Part shown: one piece after another, positions 7,575-15,748 of the stretch
How the letters are laid out: every line of letters begins with the position of its first letter
Numbering within the stretch: the first letter of the stretch is position 1
DNA from: CAZWVA01 sp964636885
Lineage (GTDB): Bacteria > Desulfobacterota_D > UBA1144 > Nemesobacterales > CSP1-2
DNA: 64,000 bases
NCBI GenBank assembly: GCA_964636885.1
Contig: CAZWVA010000002.1
Span: 37,467-101,466, forward strand
Direction: 5' to 3'
Notes under the pieces: generated by a model
The model's database searches: none
Told to the model about the DNA's origin: nothing
What the model saw: only the letters and a program-made list of their open reading frames with translations
Program-made: the position numbers and the translations under genes

Positions 7575-8309
7575 TTACGGTTTTTTTCCTTTATCGTCCA
7601 GGGAAAAGTCAAGAGACATCTTAAGCCCCCTTAGGTTCGTCTCTGCACTAAGCAATCTATCATCGTCATTTTGGAATCTGAATCCCATCACAAGCTTGAA
7701 CCCACCGCCATTTGACCCGGATTCTTCTTCCAGGCTGTAGAGATAGGTAAAAACCGCCGTATGTCCCGAATCCTGGATGGAAAAGGGGGCTCCAAGAACG
7801 GATACGACCTGTCCCTTCCTTGGAATCTCAAGTGAATCCTTTGCTTGAAACCTAGAACCCGCTCTCCGGTCCGACCTATCTATCTCCGCACTACCCATAG
7901 AGGTAAACATCTTGATAAGGAGAGGTTTGGAAACATACCTGAGAAAACGCTCTGGAAACGTTATCTCTACTAGCTTGCCCTCTTTAAAGAGCATGAGAAT
8001 AGGGATATCGAATCTGTCGTCCTCGCCCTTCTTTTCGGAGGGATACTCCTTCCTTAAAACGTATTTCCACAACTCCCCCCCGTCCTCTTTCTTCTTGGAA
8101 AGAGGAGCGCTCTCCATAAGCCACAAGATATCGCCCGTTAGGAGAACGGGCCTTAGGAATACCAGGGTGAGGCCGCCATCATCTTTAATCCGAAAATAGC
8201 CGTTGAACGAGGACAGCTGGTTCTTAACCTGTAGGAGCCTAAGATAAACACAACCGGTGGTTGAAATGACTAGGAATAAGAGTCCTATGTATAGGGATCT
8301 TCTTTTCAA
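7575..8309 (-). CDS. Hypothetical lipoprotein
   Basis: The 244-residue protein has a clear lipoprotein signal (MKRRSLYIGLLFLVISTTGC, lipobox TTGC, Cys20). The mature part has alternating strands (GYFRIKDDGGLTLVFLRPVLLTGDI; DIPILMLFKEGKLVEITFPERF) suggesting a beta-rich periplasmic domain. The C-terminus contains GFRFQNDDDRLLSAETNLRG. I recognise no family. It is upstream of ispE on the same strand with an 80-nt gap, and may be co-transcribed. It is divergent from the next gene at 8454. Confidence 0.82.
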   Translation of the reverse strand: MKRRSLYIGLLFLVISTTGCVYLRLLQVKNQLSSFNGYFRIKDDGGLTLVFLRPVLLTGDILWLMESAPLSKKKEDGGELWKYVLRKEYPSEKKGEDDRFDIPILMLFKEGKLVEITFPERFLRYVSKPLLIKMFTSMGSAEIDRSDRRAGSRFQAKDSLEIPRKGQVVSVLGAPFSIQDSGHTAVFTYLYSLEEESGSNGGGFKLVMGFRFQNDDDRLLSAETNLRGLKMSLDFSLDDKGKKP

Positions 8310-8453
8310 CTTTACCTTACCAGCTAAACTCTCTAAAACTTACCAGCATGGGGAGGGTATTTTCAACGGTTATCTAGTGGCCTGATTAGGGTGTTTGAGC
8401 ATTCCATCCGGTGGCTGTATATTTATTGGTAACCCGTGGATTAAGGAGGAGAG

Positions 8454-9014
8454 ATGGGTAGAATAGGTTTACTAGGTATCGCGCCTATAGCGGTTATTTT
8501 TTTCCTCATACCGGGGTTAGGTATCACACAGATGACCGAAGGAACGGGGGCTGTCAATCGGGGCTCCGAGACAACCGTTCAGGGCACTCAAAACCAACCG
8601 AATGCTCCCTATATAGACAGTTCTGGCATAGTCTATCCTAGAGAGAACCTCGATCCCTTTGGATTGTCTACGATAGGGGAAAGTACGGAGTCGGGGCAAA
8701 GGGAGGCGGGAAGTACTTTTGGCAGGGAAACGAAGCGTAAGAGTAACCTGGAGGTAAATAAGCCAAGGGGAAAGGAGAAGGGCGAAGAAACGACGGCGGA
8801 AGAGGGTGCTCCTTCTACTGAAAGAGAGGCAGGCTCCGAGCCCGTTGAGGGTGGATATACCACCCCGGGTAAAAGGGGTGTTCTCTACACTTGGCGTGAC
8901 GAAAAAGGGGTGGTACATGTAACAAACGACCTGGGCTCCGTTCCTCCAAAGTATCAGGATCAGATGCTAAAGGGGTATGAAGAAACCGGGGGTAAAGGAT
9001 CCTCCAAGCCTTAA
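8454..9014 (+). CDS. Secreted protein with a C-terminal DUF4124-like domain
   Basis: The 186-residue protein begins with a signal peptide (about residues 1-24, GLLGIAPIAVIFFLIPGLGI). A low-complexity linker rich in Glu, Gly, Thr and Lys spans residues 25-135. The last 45 residues contain LYTWRDEKGVVHVTNDLGSVP, the pattern of DUF4124 (WxDexGxvhfTd), a small periplasmic domain of unknown function. AAGGAGGAGAG precedes the ATG. The gene stands between divergent and convergent neighbours, so it is probably monocistronic. Confidence 0.8.
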   Translation: MGRIGLLGIAPIAVIFFLIPGLGITQMTEGTGAVNRGSETTVQGTQNQPNAPYIDSSGIVYPRENLDPFGLSTIGESTESGQREAGSTFGRETKRKSNLEVNKPRGKEKGEETTAEEGAPSTEREAGSEPVEGGYTTPGKRGVLYTWRDEKGVVHVTNDLGSVPPKYQDQMLKGYEETGGKGSSKP

Positions 9015-9046
9015 AAACCGCATAGGATCCAAGACGCCTCTCGTTT

Positions 9047-9316
9047 TTATTGTTCTTTCTTTCCATTATTGGATCCTTTCATTCTTTCTTCCAGGTTGTC
9101 CAGCCTGCCGGAAAGCCTTTTGAGTTGCCCCTCAATCGTATGAAGAGAGTCGTTTACCGTGTCTATCCTTTTAAGGAGAAGAAGACCCATTACGATTATA
9201 GGGATCAATATGAATATGATATGGAACCAATATCCAGCCCCCTGAGGCCCGGCGGCGCAACCATTAAGGGCCAATCCCGTAAGGATTATTGGGATTTCGC
9301 TTATAAAAGCCTTCAT
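9047..9316 (-). CDS. Small membrane protein with a C-terminal coiled coil
   Basis: The 89-residue protein has a hydrophobic N-terminus with a lipobox-like LALNGC (Cys20), a second membrane segment (IIFILIPIIVMGLLLL, residues about 33-48), and a C-terminal heptad region (DTVNDSLHTIEGQLKRLSGRLDNLEERM) predicted to form a coiled coil. It ends in a basic/acidic tail. It lies 12 nt downstream of trmB on the same strand and is probably co-transcribed. The family is not recognised; the design resembles small cell-envelope scaffold proteins. Confidence 0.72.
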   Translation of the reverse strand: MKAFISEIPIILTGLALNGCAAGPQGAGYWFHIIFILIPIIVMGLLLLKRIDTVNDSLHTIEGQLKRLSGRLDNLEERMKGSNNGKKEQ

Positions 9317-9328
9317 CTCTTTACCCTC

Positions 9329-9949
9329 CTATAGGCATTGTTTCTCGATCTTCCTAAACCTGATGTAATAGATTTCTCTTCCCTCTTCCCTAAATCCCAT
9401 CTCGTATTTTGTCATGGGTCTATCGGGCAGGCTTTTTAAATAACCGGGCGGTGGAAAATCGCTCTTAAAAATCCCCGTATTCTCAAGTGCCTGCAGGGTA
9501 TGAGAGATGTACTCCTTATGATCGCTTGCAATCTCAAGGGCGGCTCCCGGTTTCATTACGTCTGAAAGACTCTTTAAAAAAGCGTGGTTTATAATCCTGT
9601 GCTTCTTGTGTCGATCCTTGGGCCATGGGTCGGGAAAATTTATGTAGACCAGACTGAATGTATCCCTGGGAAAAACCTCTTCTACGGCGATCTTCGCATC
9701 CATATGAAGGAACCTGACGTTTTTGATGTTTCCCCTCTCCGCCTTTTTTACCGCCTTTTCGAATCTTTTTCTTTTAATCTCGATCCCGATGAAATTCCAC
9801 TCTCTCTCCCTTATTGCCATCTCGATTATAAAACCGCCGTCTCCAAATCCAATCTCGAGTGCCGCTTTCCCCTCATTACCGAATACCCTTGATATGTCAA
9901 TGGGGAGGTGGTATTCCGTGATATCCAGGATAAGAGATGAGGTGCTCAT
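9329..9949 (-). CDS. trmB: tRNA (guanine-N7-)-methyltransferase
   Basis: The 206-residue protein methylates N7 of guanine 46 in tRNA using SAM. The SAM-binding motif LEIGFGDGGFIIEMA lies near residue 31, FIGIEIKRKRFEKAV near 53, and the conserved active-site segment VYINFPDPWPKDRHKKHRI near 104. TKYEMGFREEGREIYYIRF near the C-terminus is also typical. Length is normal. It sits between aroB upstream and a small membrane protein downstream, all minus strand. Confidence 0.96.
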   Translation of the reverse strand: MSTSSLILDITEYHLPIDISRVFGNEGKAALEIGFGDGGFIIEMAIREREWNFIGIEIKRKRFEKAVKKAERGNIKNVRFLHMDAKIAVEEVFPRDTFSLVYINFPDPWPKDRHKKHRIINHAFLKSLSDVMKPGAALEIASDHKEYISHTLQALENTGIFKSDFPPPGYLKSLPDRPMTKYEMGFREEGREIYYIRFRKIEKQCL

Positions 9950-9984
9950 ATCGATTGGATTAAAGGATAGCCATTATATTACGC

Positions 9985-11085
9985 CTATATGCCGAGAATA
10001 CTGGATATCAATCCCTCTTCGACCCTTATCCCGTAGCTTCCGTCGATCTCGGCCATATCCCCTAGCCTCTTTGGTAGAACCATCTCTATCTTTCCACTCC
10101 TTGCCTTTTTATCGAGCTTCATCGTCTCTATAATGCGGTCTACGTTTAATGAGGAGGGAAACTCAGTTGGGAGCCCGGCTTTCTTAAGAAGGGAGGTCAA
10201 CCTGTTGAATTCCCCCCTCTTCCATAAACCCATCTCCAAGGCTATTTTCCCTTCCGCCACCATACCTATGGATATCGCCCTTCCGTGCGATACCCTGTAA
10301 TCGGATAGGCTCTCAACAGCATGTCCAATCGTGTGACCGAAGTTTAGTATCTTTCTGAGATTGGATTCCTTCTCGTCGAGTTCCACTATCTTCCCCTTTA
10401 TCTCGCAACTCCTCTTTATAATATGGGTTAGGACGTCTGTGTCAAAGGAGAATACGAGAGTAACGTTTTCCTCAAGAAACCCAAACAGCTCCTCGTCCCT
10501 TATCACGCCGTATTTTATTACCTCTGCAAGGCCCTCTCTTATCTCACTCTCTGGCAGTGTTCCCAGGGTTCTAACATCTATATAAACCCCCTTGGGTTGA
10601 TGAAAAGCCCCTATCAGGTTCTTTCCATAAGGGGTGTCAACGGCCGTTTTTCCGCCGATCGAACTATCCACGCAGGCTACAAGCGTAGTTGGAACCTGAA
10701 CGTATGGAATCCCTCTGTTGTAGGTTGCCGCAACGAACCCGGCGACGTCCCCAACCACTCCACCGCCTAGTGCGATCACAGCAGAGTCCCTTCCCATCTT
10801 GAGTCTTAACATCTCGTCTTCAAGCATGGCCTTGGTTTCCCTGTTCTTGTGCTCTTCTCCGGCAGGAAAGGGGATGAGATGGGCTTTAAGGTCTTGACGC
10901 TTAAATCCCTTAAGAAGTTTCTCCCCGTAAAGGTGGGCAACGGTTGAGTCCGTTATTATCACATACGAGTGGGCCAGCCTCTCCTTCTTTAGATCGAGGG
11001 GAATTCGATTGAGTAGTCCCTCTCCTATCAATATATCGTATGACTCGTCCTCTGTTTTCTTAAGATCGATCTTTACCCTCTCCAT
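9985..11085 (-). CDS. aroB: 3-dehydroquinate synthase
   Basis: The 366-residue enzyme converts DAHP to 3-dehydroquinate, step two of the shikimate pathway, using NAD+ and a divalent metal. Key motifs are present: GGGVVGDVAGFVAATYNRG near residue 105, SIGGKTAVDTPYGKNLIGAFHQP near 142, and the zinc-binding NFGHTIGHAVE near 248. Length is typical. It is upstream of trmB on the same strand with a 35-nt gap. Confidence 0.97.
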   Translation of the reverse strand: MERVKIDLKKTEDESYDILIGEGLLNRIPLDLKKERLAHSYVIITDSTVAHLYGEKLLKGFKRQDLKAHLIPFPAGEEHKNRETKAMLEDEMLRLKMGRDSAVIALGGGVVGDVAGFVAATYNRGIPYVQVPTTLVACVDSSIGGKTAVDTPYGKNLIGAFHQPKGVYIDVRTLGTLPESEIREGLAEVIKYGVIRDEELFGFLEENVTLVFSFDTDVLTHIIKRSCEIKGKIVELDEKESNLRKILNFGHTIGHAVESLSDYRVSHGRAISIGMVAEGKIALEMGLWKRGEFNRLTSLLKKAGLPTEFPSSLNVDRIIETMKLDKKARSGKIEMVLPKRLGDMAEIDGSYGIRVEEGLISSILGI

Positions 11086-11123
11086 TTGCCTGTCCTGTTC
11101 TGGTTGCTTAAAATGAGTAGTTT

Positions 11124-11377
11124 CTAACTCCTTGCCTCTAAATGAGGTATCTCTACCTTTGAACCCGCTTCCAGTTTTATGTCGTTTGGCTCATCCGAGT
11201 CATAGACCCCTCTGTCGATTATGTATCCCCTGTTATCCTCTATCCTTAAGTGCCATTGTCGTTTGGGTATCTTTTTAGATCTTTGATGAGCGTTTTTTCT
11301 AAAGCCTTAGTCCGTTCTTGCATTTGCTTCTTGTCTAGATGGGCAAAGGGGTTAAATATGGCGCCGATTAGTTTCAT
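11124..11377 (-). pseudogene. Small unknown gene (about 84 residues) interrupted by a one-base frameshift
   Basis: An ATG at 11377 overlaps the apt stop codon (ATGA). Frame 1 reads MKLIGAIFNPFAHLDKKQM and stops at 11246. Shifting to the -1 frame at the A5 run (T5 at 11272-11276 on the plus strand) gives a continuous, protein-like continuation (IPKRQWHLRIEDNRGYIIDRG ... EAGSKVEIPHLEARS) to the stop at 11124. The join is one missing base. This could be a recent frameshift mutation, a sequencing deletion in a homopolymer, or less likely ribosomal frameshifting. The family is not recognised. Confidence 0.6.
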
Positions 11378-11895
11378 ACCGGAAACTCTAGGATAGACCA
11401 GACGGGATAGGGCTTTAGCCTCTCTCTGCCCTTAAGCTCTGTGAGTTCAACGAGGAATGAGTACCCGACTATCTCTCCACCCAGCTTCCTTACGAGATTG
11501 CCTACGGCCGCCGCTGTTCCACCCGTTGCGAGAAGGTCGTCCACCAAAACGACCCTGCTCCCACCCGAGATCGCATCTCTATGGACCTCAAGGACGTCTT
11601 TTCCGTATTCAAGATCATAAGAGGCATTTATGGTCTCATAGGGTAGCTTTCCCAGCTTCCTTATAATCACAAGACCCGTTCCCAGTTTGTACGCAAGGGC
11701 CGAGGCGAATATGAATCCCCTTGCCTCCACACCGATCAGGTATTCCACGCCCTTACCGTCTATCGTTTCGGCCATCCTATCTATGGCGTTTCTGAATGCC
11801 TTTGGGTTTTGGAGAAGGGGGGTAATATCGTGAAATATTATTCCTTCCTTTGGAAAATTCGGTATGTCCCTTATATAGCTTTTTAGGTCTTCCAT
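11374..11895 (-). CDS. apt: Adenine phosphoribosyltransferase
   Basis: The 173-residue protein salvages adenine to AMP with PRPP. The PRPP-binding motif VVLVDDLLATGGTAAA lies near residue 120, and family signatures IRDIPNFPKEGIIFHDITPLL (N-terminus) and GVEARGFIFASALAYKLG near 57 are present. Length is standard. Its stop overlaps the start of the small frameshifted gene downstream, and it follows the peptidase gene by 10 nt, so it belongs to a minus-strand operon. Confidence 0.96.
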   Translation of the reverse strand: MEDLKSYIRDIPNFPKEGIIFHDITPLLQNPKAFRNAIDRMAETIDGKGVEYLIGVEARGFIFASALAYKLGTGLVIIRKLGKLPYETINASYDLEYGKDVLEVHRDAISGGSRVVLVDDLLATGGTAAAVGNLVRKLGGEIVGYSFLVELTELKGRERLKPYPVWSILEFPV

Positions 11896-11905
11896 GTTTT
11901 TCTCC

Positions 11906-12565
11906 CTATGGCAGATACTTTATCGGATCTACCGGTTTTCCTCCTTTTCTGATCTCAAAGTGGACGTGTGAACCACTGGCGTTTCCACTTGATCCAACCT
12001 CGGCTATAACCTCCCCTGCTTTTACACACTCACCCGCTTTTACGAGGTTTTTCTCGTTGTGGGCATAAACCGTCCTTATTCCGTCCCCGTGTTCTATGAT
12101 TACAATTTTCCCATACCTTGAGTATCCGTCAAGGCTCTTTCCACTTACAACAACAAGACCCCCCGCTACGGCTTTAATTGGGGTTCCCTTAGGGGCGGGT
12201 ATATCTATACCCGAGTGAAAATGTCTCCATCCTCTTTTCCCGAATCTCGATGAAACTCCGCCCCTTACCGGCCATATTAGGCTTGAAACACTACGTCTGG
12301 GAATGATTATCTTTTGACCGGTAGAGACCCGTGAGGGGTCGTCGATGCCGTTTACCCTTACGATCTCTTCCAGGCTAACACCGTAGGTTTTTGATATTCT
12401 ATATAGGGTCTCTCCCTTCTGGACTACATGGTAGGCCTCTTTCTCGGGGAATGAGTGGTTTTTCCCGATGCACCTCTCCAGATCCATCTTAATAATAGGG
12501 GTTGGAGGAACCGTGGTGGGACGCTTCGTACAGGCCTCACTAAAGCCGAGGACCAGAGAGAGCAA
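11906..12565 (-). CDS. LysM-M23 family peptidase (NlpD/murein hydrolase-activator type)
   Basis: A LysM domain (YHVVQKGETLYRISKTYGVSLEEIVRVNG ... VSTGQKIIIP, residues about 44-90) is followed by a peptidase M23 domain with the zinc ligands HSGIDIPAPKGTP near residue 116 and HVHFEIRKGG near 200. It should act in the periplasm on peptidoglycan or as an NlpD-like activator. The signal sequence (WAWLLLSLVLGFSEAC) extends upstream of the TTG at 12565 in the same frame without a clear ATG, so the start may be a few codons earlier inside the preceding gene, with which it overlaps. Confidence 0.88.
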   Translation of the reverse strand: MLSLVLGFSEACTKRPTTVPPTPIIKMDLERCIGKNHSFPEKEAYHVVQKGETLYRISKTYGVSLEEIVRVNGIDDPSRVSTGQKIIIPRRSVSSLIWPVRGGVSSRFGKRGWRHFHSGIDIPAPKGTPIKAVAGGLVVVSGKSLDGYSRYGKIVIIEHGDGIRTVYAHNEKNLVKAGECVKAGEVIAEVGSSGNASGSHVHFEIRKGGKPVDPIKYLP

Positions 12566-13001
12566 AAGCCAAGCCCACAGCCTCTTTGGGAGTTGTGACT
12601 CTTCTAATCTCAGGCGACACCTCCCATGTACTTATTCCAATAACCGGAATCTCTAATTTTAAGGCAAAGGCGATTTCTGAAAGCGTCCCGTAGCCTCCGC
12701 CTATCGCAATTATAGCATCGCTTGAGCGAACGACTATTATGTTTCTCGCATGGCTCATTCCAGTAATCACTGGGATGTCGACATAGGGATTGGCATCGGA
12801 TTTACTAAAGCCCGGTATTATTCCTATTGTGAGTCCACCCTCTGATTTTGCTCCCCGGCAGGCGGCCTCCATTACCCCTCCGAGTCCGCCACAGATAAGA
12901 ACCCCGCCTCTTTTGGCTATTTCTTTTCCCGTCTCCTCCGCTGTCTTACACTCGTCAACTGAGGCGCGATCTCCGCCTATAACGCCTATAATGGTTTTCA
13001 T
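12540..13001 (-). CDS. LOG/TIGR00725-family protein (lysine decarboxylase-like Rossmann fold)
   Basis: The 153-residue protein matches the short LOG-like family TIGR00725. It has IGVIGGDRASVDECKTAEETGKEIAKRGGVLICGGLGGVMEAACRGAKSEGG in the N-terminal half and the nucleotide-binding-like SDAIIAIGGGYGTLSEIAFALK near residue 95. Related LOG proteins release cytokinin bases from nucleotides, but the function of this short bacterial subgroup is uncertain. It overlaps the peptidase gene downstream by 26 nt and probably shares its transcript. Confidence 0.85.
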   Translation of the reverse strand: MKTIIGVIGGDRASVDECKTAEETGKEIAKRGGVLICGGLGGVMEAACRGAKSEGGLTIGIIPGFSKSDANPYVDIPVITGMSHARNIIVVRSSDAIIAIGGGYGTLSEIAFALKLEIPVIGISTWEVSPEIRRVTTPKEAVGLAFALSGPRL

Positions 13002-13054
13002 CGATTTTCTCTTTATTGCTCATAGTATAGCAGAATCATGGGTTATTATGTCCT

Positions 13055-13195
13055 CTAGTTTACATCCGTTTCTTTATTGATGGTATAGGTGTATATTCCC
13101 ACGGGGCCTATACTATAGTCTAGGCCGGTTTCGATTTCCATTAAAGCGCTCCTCGACAAATCAAGAACCAAAAGAGCGTAAGGAAAGTTAATCTC
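13055..13195 (-). pseudogene. Possible gene remnant
   Basis: A 46-codon open frame without a standard start near its beginning reads INFPYALLVLDLSRSALMEI then GPVGIYTYTINKETDVN. The residue pattern looks coding rather than random. An internal ATG would give only 28 residues. It may be the decayed 3' end of a gene between surE and the LOG-like gene. No family is recognised and it may be noise. Confidence 0.25.
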
Positions 13196-13252
13196 TTACC
13201 TGTGCCGTATCTGGTTTTAGCTTGGTGAATGACCCCTTTTTAGGTTGTGTTT

Positions 13253-13996
13253 TCAGTCCAGTTTTAGTTTCTCGAGGAAGTCGTAGTCCGTGAGGTCGAG
13301 TTTTATGGGTGTTACGGATACGTATCCCTGTCTAACGGCGACTATGTCCGAATTCTCGATGTCCAAAGAGCCGAGGTCGTTTCCACCTATCCAGTAGTAT
13401 TTCTTTCCTCTTGGGTCGATGTTTTCTACTATTGGCTCTCCATAGACGCGCTTTCCCTGCCTGGTAACCTTAACCCCTTTAACCTCTTCCTTGGGAAGGT
13501 TTGGTATGTTTACGTTAAGGAGGGTGCCTTCTGGAAGCCCCCTTCTCAGAACGTATTTTGCGATCATAAGGGCATAGTGGGAGGCCGTATCGAAGTAAAA
13601 GTCCTTTTTGGTTGCAAGCGAGACCGCTATCGATGGGACTCCTAGAAGCGTTCCCTCCATGGCCGCACTCACCGTGCCCGAATACGTAATGTCGTCTCCT
13701 AGGTTTTCGCCTTTATTTATTCCTGAAACTATGAGATCCGGTTTTCTGTCCTTTAGGAGCCCATTTATCGCCAGGTTTATACAGTCCGTCGGAGTGCCGT
13801 CAACACTGTAGACGTTTTCAGCGATTTCTTCTATACGAAGTGGTCTATAGAGGCTAAGCGAGTGACTCACGGCGCTTTGATCCCGATCGGGAGCAACTAT
13901 AAAGATCTCACCGAGCATCCTCAAGACCTCGCTAAGTGCAAAAAGCCCTGCCGAGTTTATTCCATCGTCGTTTGATATGAGGATCCTTGCCGACAT
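13253..13996 (-). CDS. surE: 5'/3'-nucleotidase SurE
   Basis: The 247-residue protein is a SurE survival protein, a metal-dependent nucleotidase. The N-terminal metal site ILISNDDGINSAGLFAL is intact, as are the conserved SLYRPLRIEEI, DGTPTDCINLAI near residue 68 and LIVSGINKGENLGDDITYSGTVSAAMEG near 90. The C-terminus VTPIKLDLTDY is typical. It is encoded upstream of the LOG-like gene with a 250-nt gap and downstream of tRNA-Pro. Confidence 0.96.
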   Translation of the reverse strand: MSARILISNDDGINSAGLFALSEVLRMLGEIFIVAPDRDQSAVSHSLSLYRPLRIEEIAENVYSVDGTPTDCINLAINGLLKDRKPDLIVSGINKGENLGDDITYSGTVSAAMEGTLLGVPSIAVSLATKKDFYFDTASHYALMIAKYVLRRGLPEGTLLNVNIPNLPKEEVKGVKVTRQGKRVYGEPIVENIDPRGKKYYWIGGNDLGSLDIENSDIVAVRQGYVSVTPIKLDLTDYDFLEKLKLD

Positions 13997-14176
13997 GTTA
14001 CTATTTGGTTACAAGAGGATATCGCTTTGCCGGAATAAAACGACCAGTGAATGTGCCTTCAGTATTCAAATCCCTTTACCAGTCCGATTTCTATAGGATG
14101 AATTTTTATTAGAGAATTTTACTTTTGTGTTCTTCTCTGTCAATTCACTGGCCGATCTCTACGTCGACATTAAAAA

Positions 14177-14252
14177 TGGTCGGGGTGACCGGACTCGAAC
14201 CGGTGACCCCCGGCCCCCCATGCCGGTGCGCTACCAACTGCGCCACACCCCG
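14177..14252 (-). tRNA. tRNA-Pro (anticodon GGG)
   Basis: The minus strand gives acceptor CGGGGTG paired with CACCCCG, discriminator A and encoded CCA. The anticodon stem CCGGC/GCCGG encloses ATGGGGG, so the anticodon is GGG. D stem GCGC/GCGC and T arm CCGG-TTCGAGT-CCGG are intact. A run of five T follows the CCA and may terminate transcription. Confidence 0.95.
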
Positions 14253-14294
14253 TTTCGTTTGTATGGTTTATGGGGAGAGGTAAATGCAAGTCCG

Positions 14295-14642
14295 TTACTT
14301 TATACTCGCACTAATAGATTTTAACTCATTTAGGATTTCATGCAACAGCTCGTTTACCTTTGTACTCACGCGTTTCTTGTTCATCTCTTCCTTGAGTTTC
14401 TTCTTGGCCCCCGCTATTGTGAAGCTCTGTTCGTAAAGCATGTGCTTGATCTTCATGATAGTATGGATCGTTTCCCTGTCGTAGAGCCTTTGGGATTTCC
14501 TCCTTATAGGTGTGATCTCCTGGAATTCACTTTCCCAATACCTTAGCACGTAGGGTTTTACCCCTGTAAATTCACTAACCTCTCCAATTCTAAAGTATAT
14601 TTTATCGGGAAGCTTGATCTCTTCTGCTCTTTCGTCGAGCAT
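14295..14642 (-). CDS. MerR-family transcriptional regulator
   Basis: From ATG 14642 the protein has 115 residues. The N-terminal MerR helix-turn-helix is clear: YFRIGEVSEFTGVKPYVLRYWESEF, with wing RRKSQRLYDRETI. The C-terminal part is a dimerisation helix (AKKKLKEEMNKKRVSTKVNELLHEILNEL) with no metal- or drug-binding domain. Short MerR proteins of this type often lie near ihfA/pheT and tRNA-Pro in deltaproteobacteria-like genomes. Target unknown. An in-frame TTG at 14651 is an alternative start. Confidence 0.9.
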   Translation of the reverse strand: MLDERAEEIKLPDKIYFRIGEVSEFTGVKPYVLRYWESEFQEITPIRRKSQRLYDRETIHTIMKIKHMLYEQSFTIAGAKKKLKEEMNKKRVSTKVNELLHEILNELKSISASIK

Positions 14643-14706
14643 AGAATACAAGCTAGAATAAATCTAAAAAAAAGTCAAGGCCGATTGCGTTCACCGGTTT
14701 CGTGTA

Positions 14707-14849
14707 TCAGGGGCTCGTTAACCTGGCGAGTTCAGAGTTTAGTTCCTCCACGCGTTTTTCCAGATCACTATAGGCCTTTCGGAGTCCTTTCTCGACCTGC
14801 CTGAGCTCTTCGACCTGTTTTTTAGTTCCATGTCGTCCGGGATGTCCAT
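14707..14849 (-). pseudogene. Small coiled-coil protein gene (about 47 residues) with a -1 frameshift at an A6 run
   Basis: ATG 14849 begins MDIPDDMELK. Reading then moves to the -1 frame at six A residues (T6 at 14818-14823 on the plus strand), giving VEELRQVEKGLRKAYSDLEK and RVEELNSELARLTSP before TGA at 14707. The shifted frame has perfect heptad spacing, so it is surely coding. The junction CTA AAA AAC contains the heptamer A AAA AAC in the right register for -1 slippage. A base lost from the run by mutation or sequencing error is the simpler explanation. It resembles SlyX- or ZapB-like small coiled coils in form only. Confidence 0.65.
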
Positions 14850-15145
14850 TTAGTTGGCTATGTCATTTGGATTTTTTACGGATTCTAGCATGATGGATCT
14901 CCGTAATTCATTTTTATTATTGAATAATTCGCAAGTTCTATGCCATGGTTTTTATAGGAGGTTATAAATCAGAGGCGCCTTTCCATTCTCCAAATTTGCC
15001 TGTGTGGGATATTATTTCTTAGAAATGACGATTTGGGACGGTCGCCGTCTTTTCTTCCGATCCTTAATGGAGGGAAGAGGAAATAACCTCTGGAGTGATC
15101 CATAGGACTTGTATCGATTAAAAATCGCATCCAGAAAAAATCTAT
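14850..15145 (+). other. Intergenic region between a MerR/coiled-coil pair and the nitrogen-metabolism cluster
   Basis: AT-rich, no secure gene. A 61-codon minus-strand frame (14969-15154) lacks a ribosome-binding site and family resemblance. The region ends at a consensus promoter (15146-15174) that faces the cluster beginning at 15213. Confidence 0.4.
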
Positions 15146-15174
15146 TGACTTCATTTATTAAAGTTAATAAAATG
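15146..15174 (+). promoter_or_regulatory. Consensus sigma70-type promoter for the 15.2-28.2 kb cluster
   Basis: TTGACT (15146-15151) and TAAAAT (15169-15174) are separated by exactly 17 nt in AT-rich DNA, about 40 nt upstream of the first gene. This is the strongest promoter visible ahead of the cluster. A cupin-XRE regulator three genes downstream could control it, but no operator is identified. Confidence 0.7.
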
Positions 15175-15212
15175 TGAAATATAGTAGATGAAATCCTCTG
15201 CGGGGTGTGGGA

Positions 15213-15662
15213 ATGTCGGAGTTTGTCTTTAAGATCGCCGAAACCGAGGAGGAATTAGAAGAGTACTTTCGTCTTCGACATGAGGTTTTTGTTAGAGAGC
15301 AGAGGATATTTCCCGAAACCGATGTGGATGAATACGACAAAGACGCCATACACATAATCGCTATAGAGGGGGCAAGCGGAAAGGTGGTGGGCGGGGTCAG
15401 GTGTTACAGGAAAGATGGGGACACCTGGTTTGGCAGTCGTCTTAGTGCTGATCCCGGTTATCGCAATGGAAGAGTCGGATCGAATCTCGTAAGATTCGCT
15501 GTAAAAACGGTAAAGTCCAGGGGCTGTAAAACGTTCCTTGCGTATATACAGCCTCAGAACGTAAAGTTCTTCGAGAGGCTGGGCTGGAAGGCCATAGGGG
15601 ATCAGGTTATATATCACGGCCTTCCCCATCAGCTTATGGAAGCCGATCTGGAATCGGGCTAA
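15213..15662 (+). CDS. GNAT acyltransferase, MSMEG_0567/Sll0786 N-terminal type (NitE-like)
   Basis: From ATG 15213 (149 residues). The GNAT fold is visible: an N-terminal EEYFRLRHEVFVREQRIF typical of the MSMEG_0567/Sll0786 family, the central VVGGVRCYRK strand, and acetyl-CoA loop YRNGRVGSNLVRFAVKTVKSRGCK near residues 91-112, then FFERLGWKAIGDQVIYHG. An in-frame GTG at 15207 is less well placed relative to GGGGTG. In mycobacteria it is fused to the AIR-synthase-like partner; here, as in Synechocystis, they are separate adjacent genes. Acyl substrate unknown. Confidence 0.85.
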   Translation: MSEFVFKIAETEEELEEYFRLRHEVFVREQRIFPETDVDEYDKDAIHIIAIEGASGKVVGGVRCYRKDGDTWFGSRLSADPGYRNGRVGSNLVRFAVKTVKSRGCKTFLAYIQPQNVKFFERLGWKAIGDQVIYHGLPHQLMEADLESG

Positions 15663-15748
15663 AGCGATGCGCCGAGGTTCCGAGTCAGGGTTTTGTTTAA
15701 GACCCTCTCTTTATGTCTTGACGTCTTAATATCTATCAGGAGAAACAG

